Positions 34,606 through 45,934 of a stretch of DNA of 64,000 nucleotides are shown here, piece by piece. How positions within the stretch are numbered: position 1 is the stretch's first letter; each line of letters begins with the position of its first letter. Made by a program: the position numbers and the translations under genes. The DNA comes from Anastatus disparis (taxonomy: Eukaryota; Arthropoda; Insecta; Hymenoptera; Eupelmidae). Location of the stretch: contig JAFFSR010000031.1 in the NCBI GenBank assembly GCA_017163975.1, positions 2,079,001 to 2,143,000 of the forward strand, in the 5' to 3' direction. The notes beneath the pieces are model-generated. The model was not told the origin of the DNA and searched no databases. It was given only the letters and a program-made list of their open reading frames with translations.

Positions 34606-34976
34606 CCCTACTAAAAAATCTCAGGTGAGAAATCACCTGATTTCTCAGGTGATTAATCATGCCAAAATCTCATGTGACGATTTTTTTGGTTTTTACACGT
34701 TTCAAAGCATACTTAGTCAATTGCGAACTATTTTTGAAAATTTTTGAAAAATTTGAACTTAGAAAATTTTTTAAAAATTTGGTCTTAGAAAAAATTTTGA
34801 CTCATTTTACAAAAAATTTTCTAAGTTCAAGTTTTCTAAAATTTTCAAAAATAGTTCGCAATTGACTAAGCATGGTTTGAAACGTGTAAAAACCAAAAAA
34901 ATCGTCACATGAGATTTTGGCATGATTTATCACCTGAGAAATCAGGTGATTTCTCACCTGAGATTTTTTAGTAGGG
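34606..34976. mobile_element. 371-bp foldback with AATCACCTGATTTCTCAGG arms
   Basis: CCCTACTAAAAAATCTCAGG (34606) is inverted at the right end (…CCTGAGATTTTTTAGTAGGG, ends 34976). The arms continue as inverted repeat to the middle (CAATTGCGAACTATTTTTGA near 34719 and its partner near 34845). The host copy B arm is interrupted at CAGCTT|CATTT, so the insertion point is known to within a base or two. A decayed relative lies at 52982-53032. Confidence 0.85.
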
Positions 34977-35160
34977 ACATTTACAAAAAGGTATAAGCTT
35001 TTAGCTAACAATTTTGAGGAACTATTAGCGTTTGAAAATCTAGTAACTTTTTTAGTGATTTTCTTCGATTGTCTGCAACTAGTAAAATATTGAGCTTTGG
35101 CCTCTAAAATTTTAGCATTCTTCATGTTTCTGTATTCAGAAAATACTCTCCTTGTCAGTG

Positions 35161-35802
35161 TAACTTATCTGTACTACAGTAGCTGTAAGAGTTGTCTTAA
35201 ATAAAAAAAATATTTTATAAAACAGTTATATTTGGTTTTTTATAACACCTTAAAGAGCCAAAAAAGTGATAAATGGGCTTCTAAAGTTCAACCGTCCATT
35301 ATTTTTTTAAAATTTTATATGTATAAACTCCACAAAAATATTCTTTATTTTATAAATATTTTTGATCCTTTCATTTCTTTAAGCTGTGAATGTATTTATT
35401 AGCGTAAATGATTGATGAATAAATACAAAAAGAATGAGTGATTATATTTTCATTAGCAACATGGCATCTTCGGTATTGTATATTTATTTTTTAAATGTTA
35501 ATATCATTTTATTTTATTAACTATTTATTTTTACTTTTTGTTGTATTGTCCAATTTTATTTTTATTTTGATGTCCTGACTGCGATTGCTTTACCTGTTTT
35601 TTTTTCGTTTTAATCTTATGACTGATAGATATTTAAGACTATTTTTATTGTAATTTATGTTTTTGCGCTTTTCTGCGCGTATTTAGAATAGTCTGTGATA
35701 TTGCTTTTATATGGTGACTTACCCATAGTATTATATATTAACTTAAATATTTGACTGTGATATCATATAATATTATGCACAATAAAAAATTTTTTGGAAC
35801 AT
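35161..35802. other. A+T-rich spacer
   Basis: Nothing recognised. Confidence 0.45.
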
Positions 35803-36150
35803 TACATCGCTAAGCGTGGTAAATATTGGGACCAATGCTAAGCGTGGTAGATACACATTAAAAACGATAAAATTACATGATCCATCGTTACGGAACTTAT
35901 TCTACATTCGGAATAATTTAATAAAAAATATTCATTGAACGTTTATTACTTATGACATTATAAGATTTGAAAATATTATTTAATAACTTTATATTAAACA
36001 TCAAATAATAATAATAAAATATTTCTTGCAGTGTATAAAATGTGTCTTTGTTGTCGCAAAAGTTTACACATATCATGAATTCTTACCGGACAGCTATGTT
36101 GATACTGACTGTAACATTAAAACTACGCTTAGCGATGTGAAGTTACATAA
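35803..36150. mobile_element. Candidate MITE with ACATCGCTAAGCGTGG ends
   Basis: ACATCGCTAAGCGTGGTA (about 35804) pairs with TACGCTTAGCGATGT near 36125-36140, and a second GCTAAGCGTGGTA lies at 35839. The right end is followed by a small local hairpin, AAGTTACAT...ATGTAACTT. The boundaries are approximate. Confidence 0.55.
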
Positions 36151-36647
36151 AAATGTAACTTCACATCGTTCAAACATGTAATTACTTACAGGAAAGTGGT
36201 AAAGTGTGTAAACTGTGTGTGCAATACCTTATATAGTAAGATTATTTATTGTTTAATATATTACACGCCTTTTTGTACTCCTGTTACAAAATAAACAAAT
36301 ATCCATCTATCTCATTTTTAATAATTCTTTTGGCTCTTACAGTGTAGATAAATTGAACAATTTTTTTTCAATATGATTATTATGACATAATTTTTCATTA
36401 AAAAAAAAAATTTTGTACTTTAAGATTTACTAAATAAGTGTCGTAAAACATTAGCTGTTTATTTACCTGCTTCTATGAAAAAAAAATTAACAATACCTTC
36501 CTTTATTTCGATCTTAGCTAAAAATTCTATCCTATTTTTGGAAATAAAAAACTTTTACCTTGTTTTTTAAAAATATTATTAGAGTTTGTTAATTTCAGAT
36601 CTTAATGTGTTCCTTTTTAACTATCAAGATTTTTTTCTTAATATGTA
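36151..36647. other. A+T-rich spacer
   Basis: Nothing recognised. Confidence 0.45.
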
Positions 36648-37089
36648 TGTACACTTGGCGGAAAGGATATTTTTCCGAATGTGTACCTCAAATGGCAGCG
36701 CTGCATATTTTACCACAGACATAAGAAAACTTCGAATTATGCATTGAGTTTCGCATCATGATTATTTTGTTTTTTCTTATAGGTTATTCATGCAAAATTC
36801 AAATGATAACAACTTAAATTTTATTGCTTATATAATTTAAATTCACAATATTAGATTCTATATGATTATTGAACTAAGAAATAAAAATTTTATTTAATAA
36901 AATTATAATTCGGATCATGAAAAAAGAAAGTAATATTGTTTGTTTACTAAAATTATGTCATTAAGTAATAAGTAACGATGATGCGAAATTTGCTCTATAA
37001 TTTGGAATTGTCTTATGCCTGTGGTAAAATATGCGATGTTGCCATTTGATGTTAACATTCGGAAAAATATCCTTGCCGCCAAGTGTACA
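36648..37089. mobile_element. 442-bp MITE with ~50-bp inverted ends
   Basis: TGTACACTTGGCGGAAAGGA (36648) and its near-complement ending CGCCAAGTGTACA (37089) are inverted ends; pairing continues through ATTTTTCCGAATGT and CAAATGGCA. The interior is A+T-rich with further weak pairing (CTTATGCCTGTGGTAAAATA near 37012 with its partner near 36708). The TA inside TGTACA suggests TA target use. Confidence 0.8.
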
Positions 37090-38500
37090 AAATTTGAGCG
37101 ATAATAGTATCATATTTCTTACGAGAAAGTTCAAATACCATCTATGATATAATTAAAGGAACAGAGTTCTCAAAAGTTAAACATTCTTTAAATTTTCTTA
37201 TAAGTAGAACGTCCCGTTAAATATTATGAATCGTATCATTTAATTATTTATGAAATAAAAATACCTCACGGTGTAACCTTTTAGCTTAATTTATAAACTG
37301 CTAGAAGTGTATGGACGCTATCCGTCCTTACAGTTATAAACATTAGTAAATCGTTGTCATTAGTATGAAAAAAGAAGAAATAATTTAAGTATCATGTCAT
37401 AGAACTGTACATCCACATCCCCAAAGAAAGCCAGTGTATACTGTAAGGTCACAAGGAAAGTATCCATATAAAATCAGTGAGTGCAAGTGAGAGGATATAG
37501 GAATTAATGTAAAGGAAAAAGACTATCTGATCCATGTTTATTTTTAACGTTCTAGCATATATAGATTTTTTCCTTATAACCTTACTGTATATACAACACT
37601 CTAAGGTGATTCAGATAAGAGAAAGAGAAGAGAATGAGGCTACAAAAGGCCATCAACGTATATGCATAATTTTTAGAAGTTAAATCATCTTTTTGACATG
37701 ATTGCAAGATGACCGGTTCAACCGGTTACAATGGTTTGAAAAAAAAGTCCAATCATGTTTTTATAAACAAAATATACTTCTGCTGGTTTCTTCTCTTTTT
37801 TATTCTCTTTCTGATTTACCTTGTTAGCATAAAAAAGAACAAATTCTTTCATTATCTAATATTTGTTATTACAACACCAAGGCTCACGTAAGCTACTCAT
37901 TTATCTTTGTCCAATGTAGGTTTGGTAAGAAGTTAGGTTAAATAAGAAAATTAAGATTCAAAAGAGACTGAACTTTCTGTCTTTGTTTAGCGATTTTCAT
38001 CACTAATATAAAAACCGTTGGTAGTGGCAAGAAAAAATAGCCCTTTTCTAAATATATATAATAAGTAATTTTATAATAACAATAATAATAATAATTATAA
38101 TAATAATAAAAAATAACAACAACAATAATAATAATATAACTATACTGTTTAGTTTTTGAGTAATGAGATCTACGATAATTGTATAAAAAAGTAGGTATTA
38201 CATATTAACTGTAGTTCGTAGATTTCATTTTATTCAAAAACTAACAATGAAATAAGTTTAATATTATAAAAGTTATTATTATACTTATATCTAGCGCAGG
38301 TTACACCTTTTTTCTTAATATATCTAAAGATTTTTATATACATGATGAAAAATTTCATTGTACAAAGACAGAGATTCTTATCTCTTCTTAAAGCTCCGTT
38401 ATAGTCACGTGTGCATTTTTCTAAGTTTTTTGTTCAAATCAATATGTTTCCTGATTATGAAAACAAGTTTTTATGTGATATAAAGCTGTTCCAGATGCTG
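37090..38500 (-). other. Region downstream of the receptor exon (possible 3' UTR)
   Basis: This lies 3' of the stop codon at 38501 on the minus strand and probably includes the 3' untranslated region. It is A+T-rich and contains an AAT microsatellite at 38075-38135. Several TTTATT strings (AATAAA on the minus strand) occur, so the poly(A) site cannot be fixed. Short plus-strand frames are not supported as genes. Confidence 0.4.
38075..38135. repeat. Imperfect (AAT)n microsatellite
   Basis: AATAATAATAATAATTATAA followed by AAC/AAT triplets. Confidence 0.85.
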
Positions 38501-38770
38501 CTACTTGCTGGCGCCAAGTGATTTGGCTGATGGATGTTGGAACGCAGGAGACAAACCACTGTTGCCTTTAGCAGCATGGGTAGGCAGAGGATTGCTCAAA
38601 TGTAGTTTCTCTTGACGATTAGCAGCACGTGCTAAGCACAGCAAAGCACCAATCAGAACAAATAAACCAATAGCAGCTAGGGCACCAGAAACAGCAGCAC
38701 GGGCCAATGGCGGTAGATCTACTGCCATTTTTAACAATGATGTCACCTCTTCAGGTAGCTCATCTATCCC
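38501..38770 (-). CDS. C-terminal exon of a class B scavenger receptor-like (CD36 family) protein
   Basis: The minus-strand exon begins after a TTTTTTTTAG acceptor (AG at plus 38771-38772) and reads GIDELPEEVTSLLKMAVDLP, then a strongly hydrophobic helix (about residues 25-48, VSGALAAIGLFVLIGALLCLA), then RAANRQEKLHL and a 35-residue tail ending KSLGASK and a stop. The ELPxE...membrane helix...short basic tail layout matches the C-terminal end of insect CD36-family receptors, which bind lipids or lipoproteins with a large extracellular loop between two membrane helices. Codon use is clearly less A+T-biased than nearby DNA, as expected of a conserved gene. It opens in phase 0. The exon encoding the extracellular loop must lie at higher coordinates; I find none in this window, so the upstream intron may exceed 25 kb or the rest may be elsewhere. 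Family assignment is from pattern recognition. Confidence 0.6.
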   Translation of the reverse strand, partial: GIDELPEEVTSLLKMAVDLPPLARAAVSGALAAIGLFVLIGALLCLARAANRQEKLHLSNPLPTHAAKGNSGLSPAFQHPSAKSLGASK

Positions 38771-41565
38771 CTAAAAAAAATTCATTTTTGAGTTTTAATT
38801 TTTTCAACCTTCTTATACAATTAACTTAAAATGTGTCTCTGTTGTTGCGAAACAACAAATATTATATTTTATAGCACTGCAGGACCTAAATCATACGTAT
38901 GTAATAAGAAGTAATATGATATATAAATTATTTTTCAAAGTATTATCATAAATAAAAATAAGCTGTAGGATATTGGTACTCTTTTACATTAACATTCTTC
39001 TAGTTAAACAACAATTATAAGCAAGTAAAATACAAGTAAAACTAAAATTGATAGTTGTATAACATGTAAAGCGAATAGGTATAGTCATTTCGGTGTTGTA
39101 TTATAAAATTCTCCGGGGAACCCCCTATCACTATGCACGATTGCTATTGCTATATATAAGCTACCTCCTCACCGCTCCTACGACGCTAATTCATACGTGA
39201 AACAAAATTTAAATTCATGACTTCGTAGTAGATGATTTCAACGAACGATTTCAATTATATTGATAAAAGTTAATTATTATTACACATTTTAAATAGATTT
39301 TTTAAATTATAATCTTTTCTTTTTTTCGATTTATTATTCATGAAGTGTTTAGTTTTAGTTTATTTATGGTTTTCGTTTCTTTTTTTCGATTTATCATTCA
39401 CAGGATGCGTAGTCTTTAGTTTTTTATAGTTTTCACTTCTATTGTTTGAATTATAATTCGTGGAGTGTATAGTTTTTGTTTATTACTAATCTTAAAGAGT
39501 AAAGATTTAATTTGGCGGATTTATGTCCCACATGCTATTATACTCGTGGCTTTAGTGGCGCTTGTATCGTAATGTACTATTAGTGATTTTAGATAATATT
39601 CAGAAACATTTTATGAAAGATTTCTAAAATGTTTAACATAAACATTTGAAACGTTTCTGAAATATTTCAGAAACATTTCATGCTGAGTGGGATTTGGCAA
39701 AAAGTTTTGAAAAAATAATCTAAAAAAGTTAGGATTTTTTCAGATTGTTCAAAGTGGTCTAAAAGTCGAAAAACCACTTTTTTAACGGCTTTTTAGAAGC
39801 TTTTTGCTACTAACACCTTACTTAAACCAATCACATTAAATTCAATAGCATTATTAAATTCTATTTTAAAAATACGTTTAAAATATGTGCTATATTAGTT
39901 AAAAATATTTTTATATTATTCATTAGAAATTGAAAACTAAAAAGTAATCTGCTTTAAGCATGTCGAAAGTATACATGGAAGTTGCGGTATCATAAGTCTT
40001 ACTTTAACTACCTTACGGGAGGACAAAAAGAGCAAAAGAAAGTCTTTTCCGCTATTTCTCAAAATTTTTCGCTGTATCTAATTTTAAAATCAAAAATTTT
40101 TTTTAAATAATGCTCTCTGCACATTAAGCTTTCGATATAATGATATCAACTGATATCCGACCCCGAATCCGTTTATCACATTGCTTCAGGATACGACTGT
40201 CTGATACACCATATCGACAATTTTGATCACCGATGGATAAAGTCAACCACTTCTGTGATGAATAATCCACCAATATTTAATGAGTTCAGAATTTTAAAAG
40301 TTACGGTATACATGGCACATAACATAATTTTCTTTTGAAAAAAGTCAGAGGTACCTGACCAGATTTCGGACCTTTTTTCTCATAAAAGTTGTTTATTTAT
40401 TAATAAGATACATCTTTGTACATAGTGGCTTAAGCAAACACTTCAAGCAAAAGCCAAGAGTTAAGAAACAATTGTAATATACATGGATACGAATGATCAC
40501 TCGCATATATACATTTTATGGGGTTTTCAAGAGTAACGGTATTACAATAGAAGGTTTTGATAAATTTGTTGCAGTACCTGGTCGTAACGTGTGTGGGAGA
40601 TGGCAAAAAATTTGAATAAAAAAACCTCTAATGTTAGTATGTAAAAAAAAAGTATAAATGAAAATTACGTTATCTTTGTGTACTAATTACAGTATAGTCG
40701 CAAAAGTCGCAGTTAGTATACCTAAATGTATTACATATTGGAATGATATTGATGTTGTACAATAATATATGTTGAGTGTGTATTGATAATGGTTATTTTT
40801 GTTTTTCTTTTACATATTTAGCGGATTTCGTCTTATTTTTTGTTGTTATTGGATAGCCACCAATGTTTTTTTGAGTATTTATGTGTATATATACTCAAAA
40901 CTATTTCACGAATTATTATGGTGTCAATGGGAAAGTTGTAGAGAATTAAATCATGAACAAGACGAGAGATCAAACGATCCGATCGGTTTATTAAAACCGA
41001 AGAAAATTTGGAAAAACCGGAAAATTTTTCATTTTTTTAAAAAACTCATAACTCTGTTGTTTATTAATATTAAGAGCTGAAATTCGGCACAGGAGTAGAT
41101 AATTATATCTACTTTTAACATGCCAAAGGCAGATACTATCGAATAATTGGTTTCTGTGCGATTGCAATTTTTTTTTTCGGTGTTCCTCCCTTCTTTATAT
41201 TACCGATTGAGAACGTCGTACATACATTTTTAAAAGGGTTTTGAAAACTAGAAACAATATGCTATTAAACGTATATTCTAAGTTTTCATTAAAATTGTGT
41301 AAAAAGGGTGAAATATGCACTCGAACATCGACGTAAACGGTCGAGCGCGCGGTAGTGGGGATGGAGGAGAATAATTCGTCAAATAATTTTCGTTTTACTA
41401 GCAAAAAACAAAAAAAACGCGTTTTTTGCTCTAATTTGTTAATAACTAATTAATAAATCATAGTTGCTAGTCCAAAACATATAACTAAACATCTACGGAC
41501 TATCTTTTAAATGATCGCATAGGTCGTTTGCAGTTACTAATTTTGGCAGAAGAAAACCTTATTTT
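38771..41565. other. Probable intron of the receptor gene
   Basis: A+T-rich sequence upstream of the minus-strand exon. No further exon was recognised. A half foldback arm lies at 39594-39691. A plus-strand frame of 93 codons (40799-41080) has no supporting feature. Confidence 0.4.
39594..39691. repeat. Half foldback arm with GAAACATTTC motif, CCCACTCAGCAT end
   Basis: Units such as CAGAAACATTTTATGAAAGA and CTGAAATATTTCAGAAACAT end at ATGCTGAGTGGG (39680-39691). Read in reverse the terminus is CCCACTCAGCAT, which resembles CCCACATAGCAC (53339) and CCCTAACAGCAC (55799). Confidence 0.6.
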
Positions 41566-43586
41566 GACTGACCTAGAGTGTCACATCTCCGGATCACGGA
41601 TTTTGCTCAAACTTCGGGATAAGTTTTCAGATGATGAAATATGGAAAAAGCTAAAGTTATAGTCACAAACGCTCAATATTTCCTTAATTTCAAGAAATTA
41701 AAGAAAATCACAAAAAAAGTTACTAGATTTTTAAACGCATATTGTTCTTTAGCATCGATAGCTAGAAGTTTGAAACTTTTTTTAAATAAAAGCTAAGCTC
41801 AAATCCTTTCGAAATAGTAGTTATAGCATACTAAAATATTATTTTTTCCCAAAGTTATAGCGTGATAAAGATTGGACCGAATTTCAGCTTTTATTATTAA
41901 TTAATGTTTTAAAAACAAAATACAGGTCCAATCTTTATTACGCTATAACTTTGGGGAAAAATAATATTTTGATATGCTATAACTACGGTTTCGAAAGGAT
42001 TTGAGCTTAGCTTTAATTTTAAAAAAGTTCCAAGCTTCTAGCTATCAATGCTAAAGAACAATATGCATTTAAGTATTGTAACGTTTTTATTTCCCGCGGG
42101 TGGGAAATATTACGTCTTTACCTCCTGTTGCCAGACGCTTCAGTGAGTGACCAGGGTTCGAGGCAGGAGGTCGGTTAGGACGGACGGTGGAAAGATAAAG
42201 GATAGTAAACGGGTTGACACGTTTGTTTATGCTAGGGAGTACCAGAGCTTTATTGTACTCTAAACTCATATAATACAACGACGTATAACAATAGTGATGA
42301 AAAGTAATAAACTAACCTAATTTATATAAATCAAAATAACTAACCTAATATATGTACGCGAGATACAATTAAATAAAAAATGAATTTAATATAAGCCACT
42401 TGACGGCTTATGCGCCTCTTGTTGGCGACGGAAATAAATGGAATCAAAAATAATTGAAATTAACTTTATATTCAATAATAGTCGAATTAGACTAACGGTG
42501 GTTAACGGCTTGGACGGTTTTAATGAACAAACAAAATCATAATAATTATAATGTTAATAAACTAATCTAATAACGGTGGGTGGACGACACCTTTAATGCG
42601 GTAACACGGAATGTGGCTGAAGGCCTTAGATTCTCTAATGCGCGACAGATACGCATGAATAGAGTAACCTTAGCTTGCCTTTTCCGGCGGCGGCAATAGG
42701 TGGGAAACACCCTTAATACTAACTTAATACTACGGTTATAATAGGTGGAAAAACACCTTAAAGTTACTATGAACTTATCTTAGACAAAATGTCTTGTATA
42801 CGGATCGGCGTGGCGGCTCGGCGGTGTATAACGGTTCGGTGTAAATCACCCTTAATATCAAATATTAATTAATAACGAATTAATGAGAATTACTATTTAC
42901 AAAAACGGCCGGTACGGCGGCTCGGTGTTACAGACTAATACAATCTTATGTTACGTTAAACTAATCTAATATATACAGGACGGGCGGTACGGCGGTACAG
43001 CGGTACGGTGGTGCGGAAGTGCATTGGCGGTTCTCTCGGTCGCATTTTATCTAAGCCAGCGAGCGCACTCGGCAAAGATTAAATACGGCTTGACTTGCTT
43101 CTAATGGTTTGTCACATTAGAGCGAGCGAGAGAGTAGCTTTTCTTATAAGGCGTAAGAGCCCCATATAAGAAAGCCAGTACTGTATACTGCTTTCTCTCT
43201 CTAAGCCAGCGAGCGCACTCGGCTAAGAGAGAGGGAGAGCACAGTACCCAATGCCTCGACTCTTCGCTGAGCCTTAGCTCTTATATCTACCCGAGCTCGC
43301 TGTTCCTCTTGCGGAAGCAGCAAAAACTGACGGCACCTGGCGGTTGAGCCTGTTACTATCGTGCCTCGCGGGAGATTTGAATATCCTGTCTGCACGATTA
43401 TGAATAATCGTTGCAGTATCTAGTAATTTTTTTAGTGATTTTCTTTAATTGCCCGAAACCAAGGAAATATTCAGCGTTTGCGACTATAACTTTAGCTTTT
43501 TGTATATTTTATCATCTAAAAACTTGTCCCGAAGTATGAGAAAAATTTGTGATCCGGAGATGTGACACTCTCCTAGTTGGTCAGTC
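41566..43586. mobile_element. Foldback family copy C, split by a solo LTR
   Basis: The left end GACTGACCTAGAGTGTCACA (41566) and the right end (…TGTGACACTCTCCTAGTTGG TCAGTC, ends 43586) are inverted. The left arm runs to about 41900 and folds back on 41925-42072. The pairing resumes at 43420 after the LTR. Shared strings with copies A and B include AAGAAAATCAC and GTTACTAGATTTTTAAACGC. Confidence 0.8.
42077..43415. mobile_element. 1.34-kb solo LTR with 4-bp target duplication
   Basis: The element begins TGTAACG (42077) and ends CGTTGCA (43415), the canonical TG...CA, flanked by GTAT on both sides (42073-42076 and 43416-43419). Removing it with one GTAT restores the pairing of the surrounding foldback arm (…TTAAGTAT|CTAGTAA… against its partner). 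The LTR is rich in GGCGG/CGG strings (42650-43020) and has repeated GCCAGCGAGCGCACTCGGC (43056 and 43205). No internal coding region remains. The frames here are not genes. Confidence 0.8.
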
Positions 43587-44530
43587 TTAGACCAAAGCTG
43601 AGGCTATGACTAAGACTTAGACTATGGCTTAAACTAGGGTTTAGGCTAAGGTTAAGGCTAGGGCTAAGGCTTGGGCTAGGGCTCAAGTGAAGGCTAAGGC
43701 TAGAACTTAGGCTAAGGCTAGAGCTTAGACTAAGGCTAGAGCTTAGGCTAAGACTAGAGCTTAGGCTAAGGCTAGAGCTTAGGCTAAGGCTAGAGCTTAG
43801 GCTAAGGCTAGAGCTTAGGCTAAGGCTAGAGTTTAGGCTAGCATTAGCTCTAGCCTTAACATTAGTCGAAGTCCTAGCCGTAGCCTTACCTCTAGCCTAA
43901 GCCTCAGCCTCATCACTACCTTAGCGCTTGCCTTAAATTCAGCTTTAGTTTAAGCCTTGGCTTTTGCCTGAGCCTTAGCTTCAGTCTAAGCCATAGCCTA
44001 AGCCCTAATCTCAGCTTCATCCCTAACCTTAGTTTTAGTCTAAGACCTAACATCAGCCTTAGCTTCAGCTCTAGCCTTAGGATCTTATAACTTGAGCCTA
44101 ACTTTTCGCCTATAGACTAGTTTCAGCTCTAGCCTTAACACCAGCCTATACCCTAGTCCTAGTCTAAGACTTAGCCTTAGTATTAGCTTTAGCTTAAGCA
44201 CTGACCTTAATCTTAGCCCTGCACCTAGCCTAAGCCCTAGCCCAAGCTCTAGCCTTGACTTTAGCTCAGCCTAAGCCCTAGCCCAAGCCCTAGCCCAAGC
44301 TCTAGCTTTAACTTCAGCTCAGCCTGAGCCCTAGTCTTAGCTTAAGTCTAAGCTCTAGCCTTAGTCTCAGCCTAAGCTTTAGTCTTAGTTCTAGCCTTAG
44401 CTCTAATCCAAGCCCCAATCTTAGCCTTAGTCTAAGCCCTAATCTCAGCTTTTGCCCGATCCCGAGCCCTAGTTTTAGCTCTATGCTAAGCCGTAACCTT
44501 AGCCCTAGTCTAAGCCTTAACCTCAGACTT
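43587..44530. repeat. Foldback array of GGCTAAGGCTAGAGCTTA-type repeats
   Basis: From 43587 to about 43845 the plus strand carries hexamer-like GGCTAA/GAGCTTA units, best seen as an 18-bp unit near 43690-43830. From 43845 to 44530 the same units appear as reverse complement (CTAGCCTTAGCCTAAGC). The outer edges also match: ACCAAAGCTGAGGC (43600) against the complement of 44520-44550. Thus it is one large inverted repeat. TTAGGC occurs inside but the array is not a simple telomere repeat. Confidence 0.75.
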
Positions 44531-45022
44531 TGTTTCAGCTTTAACTTTATCGTCTCTAAATAACCTTAAAAGTATTAAACTGCATACATTTTTTTTATTG
44601 AAAACTGGCCTTCATCTTCTTATCCGCCCTTTTGTGGCGCTACCCGTGTGGGTCTCATTATTTACATTGTAGTCTGTGAGCGCCCAGTCATATTATAGAC
44701 TTTTAATTGCTAAATCTAATAAATATAATATATTTACACGCGATAAATAGCGTAATTAGATAATAATCTATGAATAAGAATTAAGATAATTTACTAATTA
44801 AGAATTAAATTAGTATAATTTAAAAGAATAAAAGCATAAGCGCGAAAAGTTTATACGCTCCTGAAACGCACACACACTCAAAGATATACATGTGTATACA
44901 TCATACATCGAGAGCGCGTTTAAGCCTCATATTGGCTCAGCGCGCATGAGAAAAGCAGGACCACGCACGCAAACGCCGGCGGTGCCAAGCTATTGCAGAA
45001 GAGGGGCCTGGAGTCCAGCGCC

Positions 45023-45030
45023 TATAAAAG
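45023..45030 (+). promoter_or_regulatory. TATA box
   Basis: TATAAAAG within GCGCCTATAAAAGCGGGCC, ~30 bases upstream of a CTCTCTTCTAC stretch that could hold the start site. Confidence 0.45.
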
Positions 45031-45284
45031 CGGGCCAGCAGAGAGAAAGGCTCTCTTCTACCTCGCCTCAGCTCAACTTAACTCGCTTTTGCCATTGAAA
45101 GATCACGTCAAGCATCGAAGAATCACCAACATCGTTAATGATTCTTCCATGCTCGCACGTTCATTAACTTTACATTGTATCAATATTTTATATTAATCAA
45201 GTGAAGAGTTGCAGCGAGCAACACATCACCTAATCCCATCCTAAAGGGTAAAGCCCCGCATGCTGAGGCACTTGGTCTTCAGTA

Positions 45285-45689
45285 TTAAGGGGTGTCCTCA
45301 TACTGGCACAGAGATCTACCTTATCTATATTTGAATAATGCATTTTAATAAAAATTTAACTATTTTTGACTAAAGTTCATAGAAGAGGCACATTCTTAAC
45401 ATTCTAAAGAATTTATTGCAACGTTAAAAGACAGAATAAAAGTTAAAATGAAGACAAAAACTGCATAATACGATTATTCATAACTACATTTAAAAGTTAA
45501 TTGTATTAAGCAGTTTTCGCCTTTATTTTTACCCTTATATTGTCTTTTAACGCTGCAATAAATTCTTTGGCATTTTAAGAATGTGCCTCTCCTACGAATT
45601 TCAGTCATAAATAGTTAAATTTTCATTAAAATTCATAATTTAAATGTAAATGAGGTAGAATTCTGTGTCGGTATGAGGATTCCCCTTAA
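45285..45689. mobile_element. 405-bp foldback MITE at a TTAA target
   Basis: TTAAGGGGTGTCCTCATACT (45285) is inverted at the right end (…GGTATGAGGATTCCCCTTAA, ends 45689). TTAA at both ends fits the target duplication of piggyBac-type elements. The arms pair further inside (AGAGGCACATTCTTA near 45394, partner near 45573). Confidence 0.75.
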
Positions 45690-45934
45690 CGGGCATTACC
45701 CATATGGATTACCAACTAATCCTTTACTAACCCTCGAAATAATTACACACACCTTATACACTGACACATTCGAGCCCGCACCAGATGGCGTAGCGACTTG
45801 TCTGGTTAACGGATCTACATTTACAAGGCCGGAATAAGGCAAAGATAAGACTCGATAGAGTCAATTAAAGTGCGTCTTACTAACCATAAGTGAGTAGGAC
45901 GTCATAAATCACTGTATTTAGATTAATTTTACAA

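Larger units (their letters stand above)
33449..35160. mobile_element. Foldback family copy B, interrupted twice
   Basis: The left arm 33449-33650 (GGAGTGTTTCAC..., CTCAATATTTCCCTAGTTAC, AATCACTAAAAAAGTTACTA) is complementary to 34977-35160, ending CTCCTTGTCAGTG. The inner arm parts at 34375-34605 match copies A and C. Between them are inserted an unrelated segment (about 33665-34370) and the MITE at 34606-34976. Frames in this stretch are arm sequence, not genes. Confidence 0.7.
44668..45768 (+). promoter_or_regulatory. LTR-like segment with a TATA promoter
   Basis: The segment begins TGTAGTCTGTGAGCG, reads into an A+T-rich part and then a GC-richer part with TATAAAAG (45023-45030) and a downstream CTCAGCTCAACTTAACTC. 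It could run to CTGACACA (45768), followed by TGGCGTAGCGACTTG (45786) in the position where a primer binding site might lie. This is the layout of a Ty3/gypsy LTR, with a 405-bp MITE inserted at 45285-45689. No coding region follows. The LTR call is an inference; the short frames here are not genes. Confidence 0.3.

Noticed and set aside
41195..41404. 69-codon minus-strand frame as an upstream receptor exon
   Set aside because: No CD36-family motif and no convincing splice sites in phase.
43587..44530. Nematode-type telomere (TTAGGC)n
   Set aside because: TTAGGC occurs only within a longer, variable unit, and the array reverses strand in the middle.
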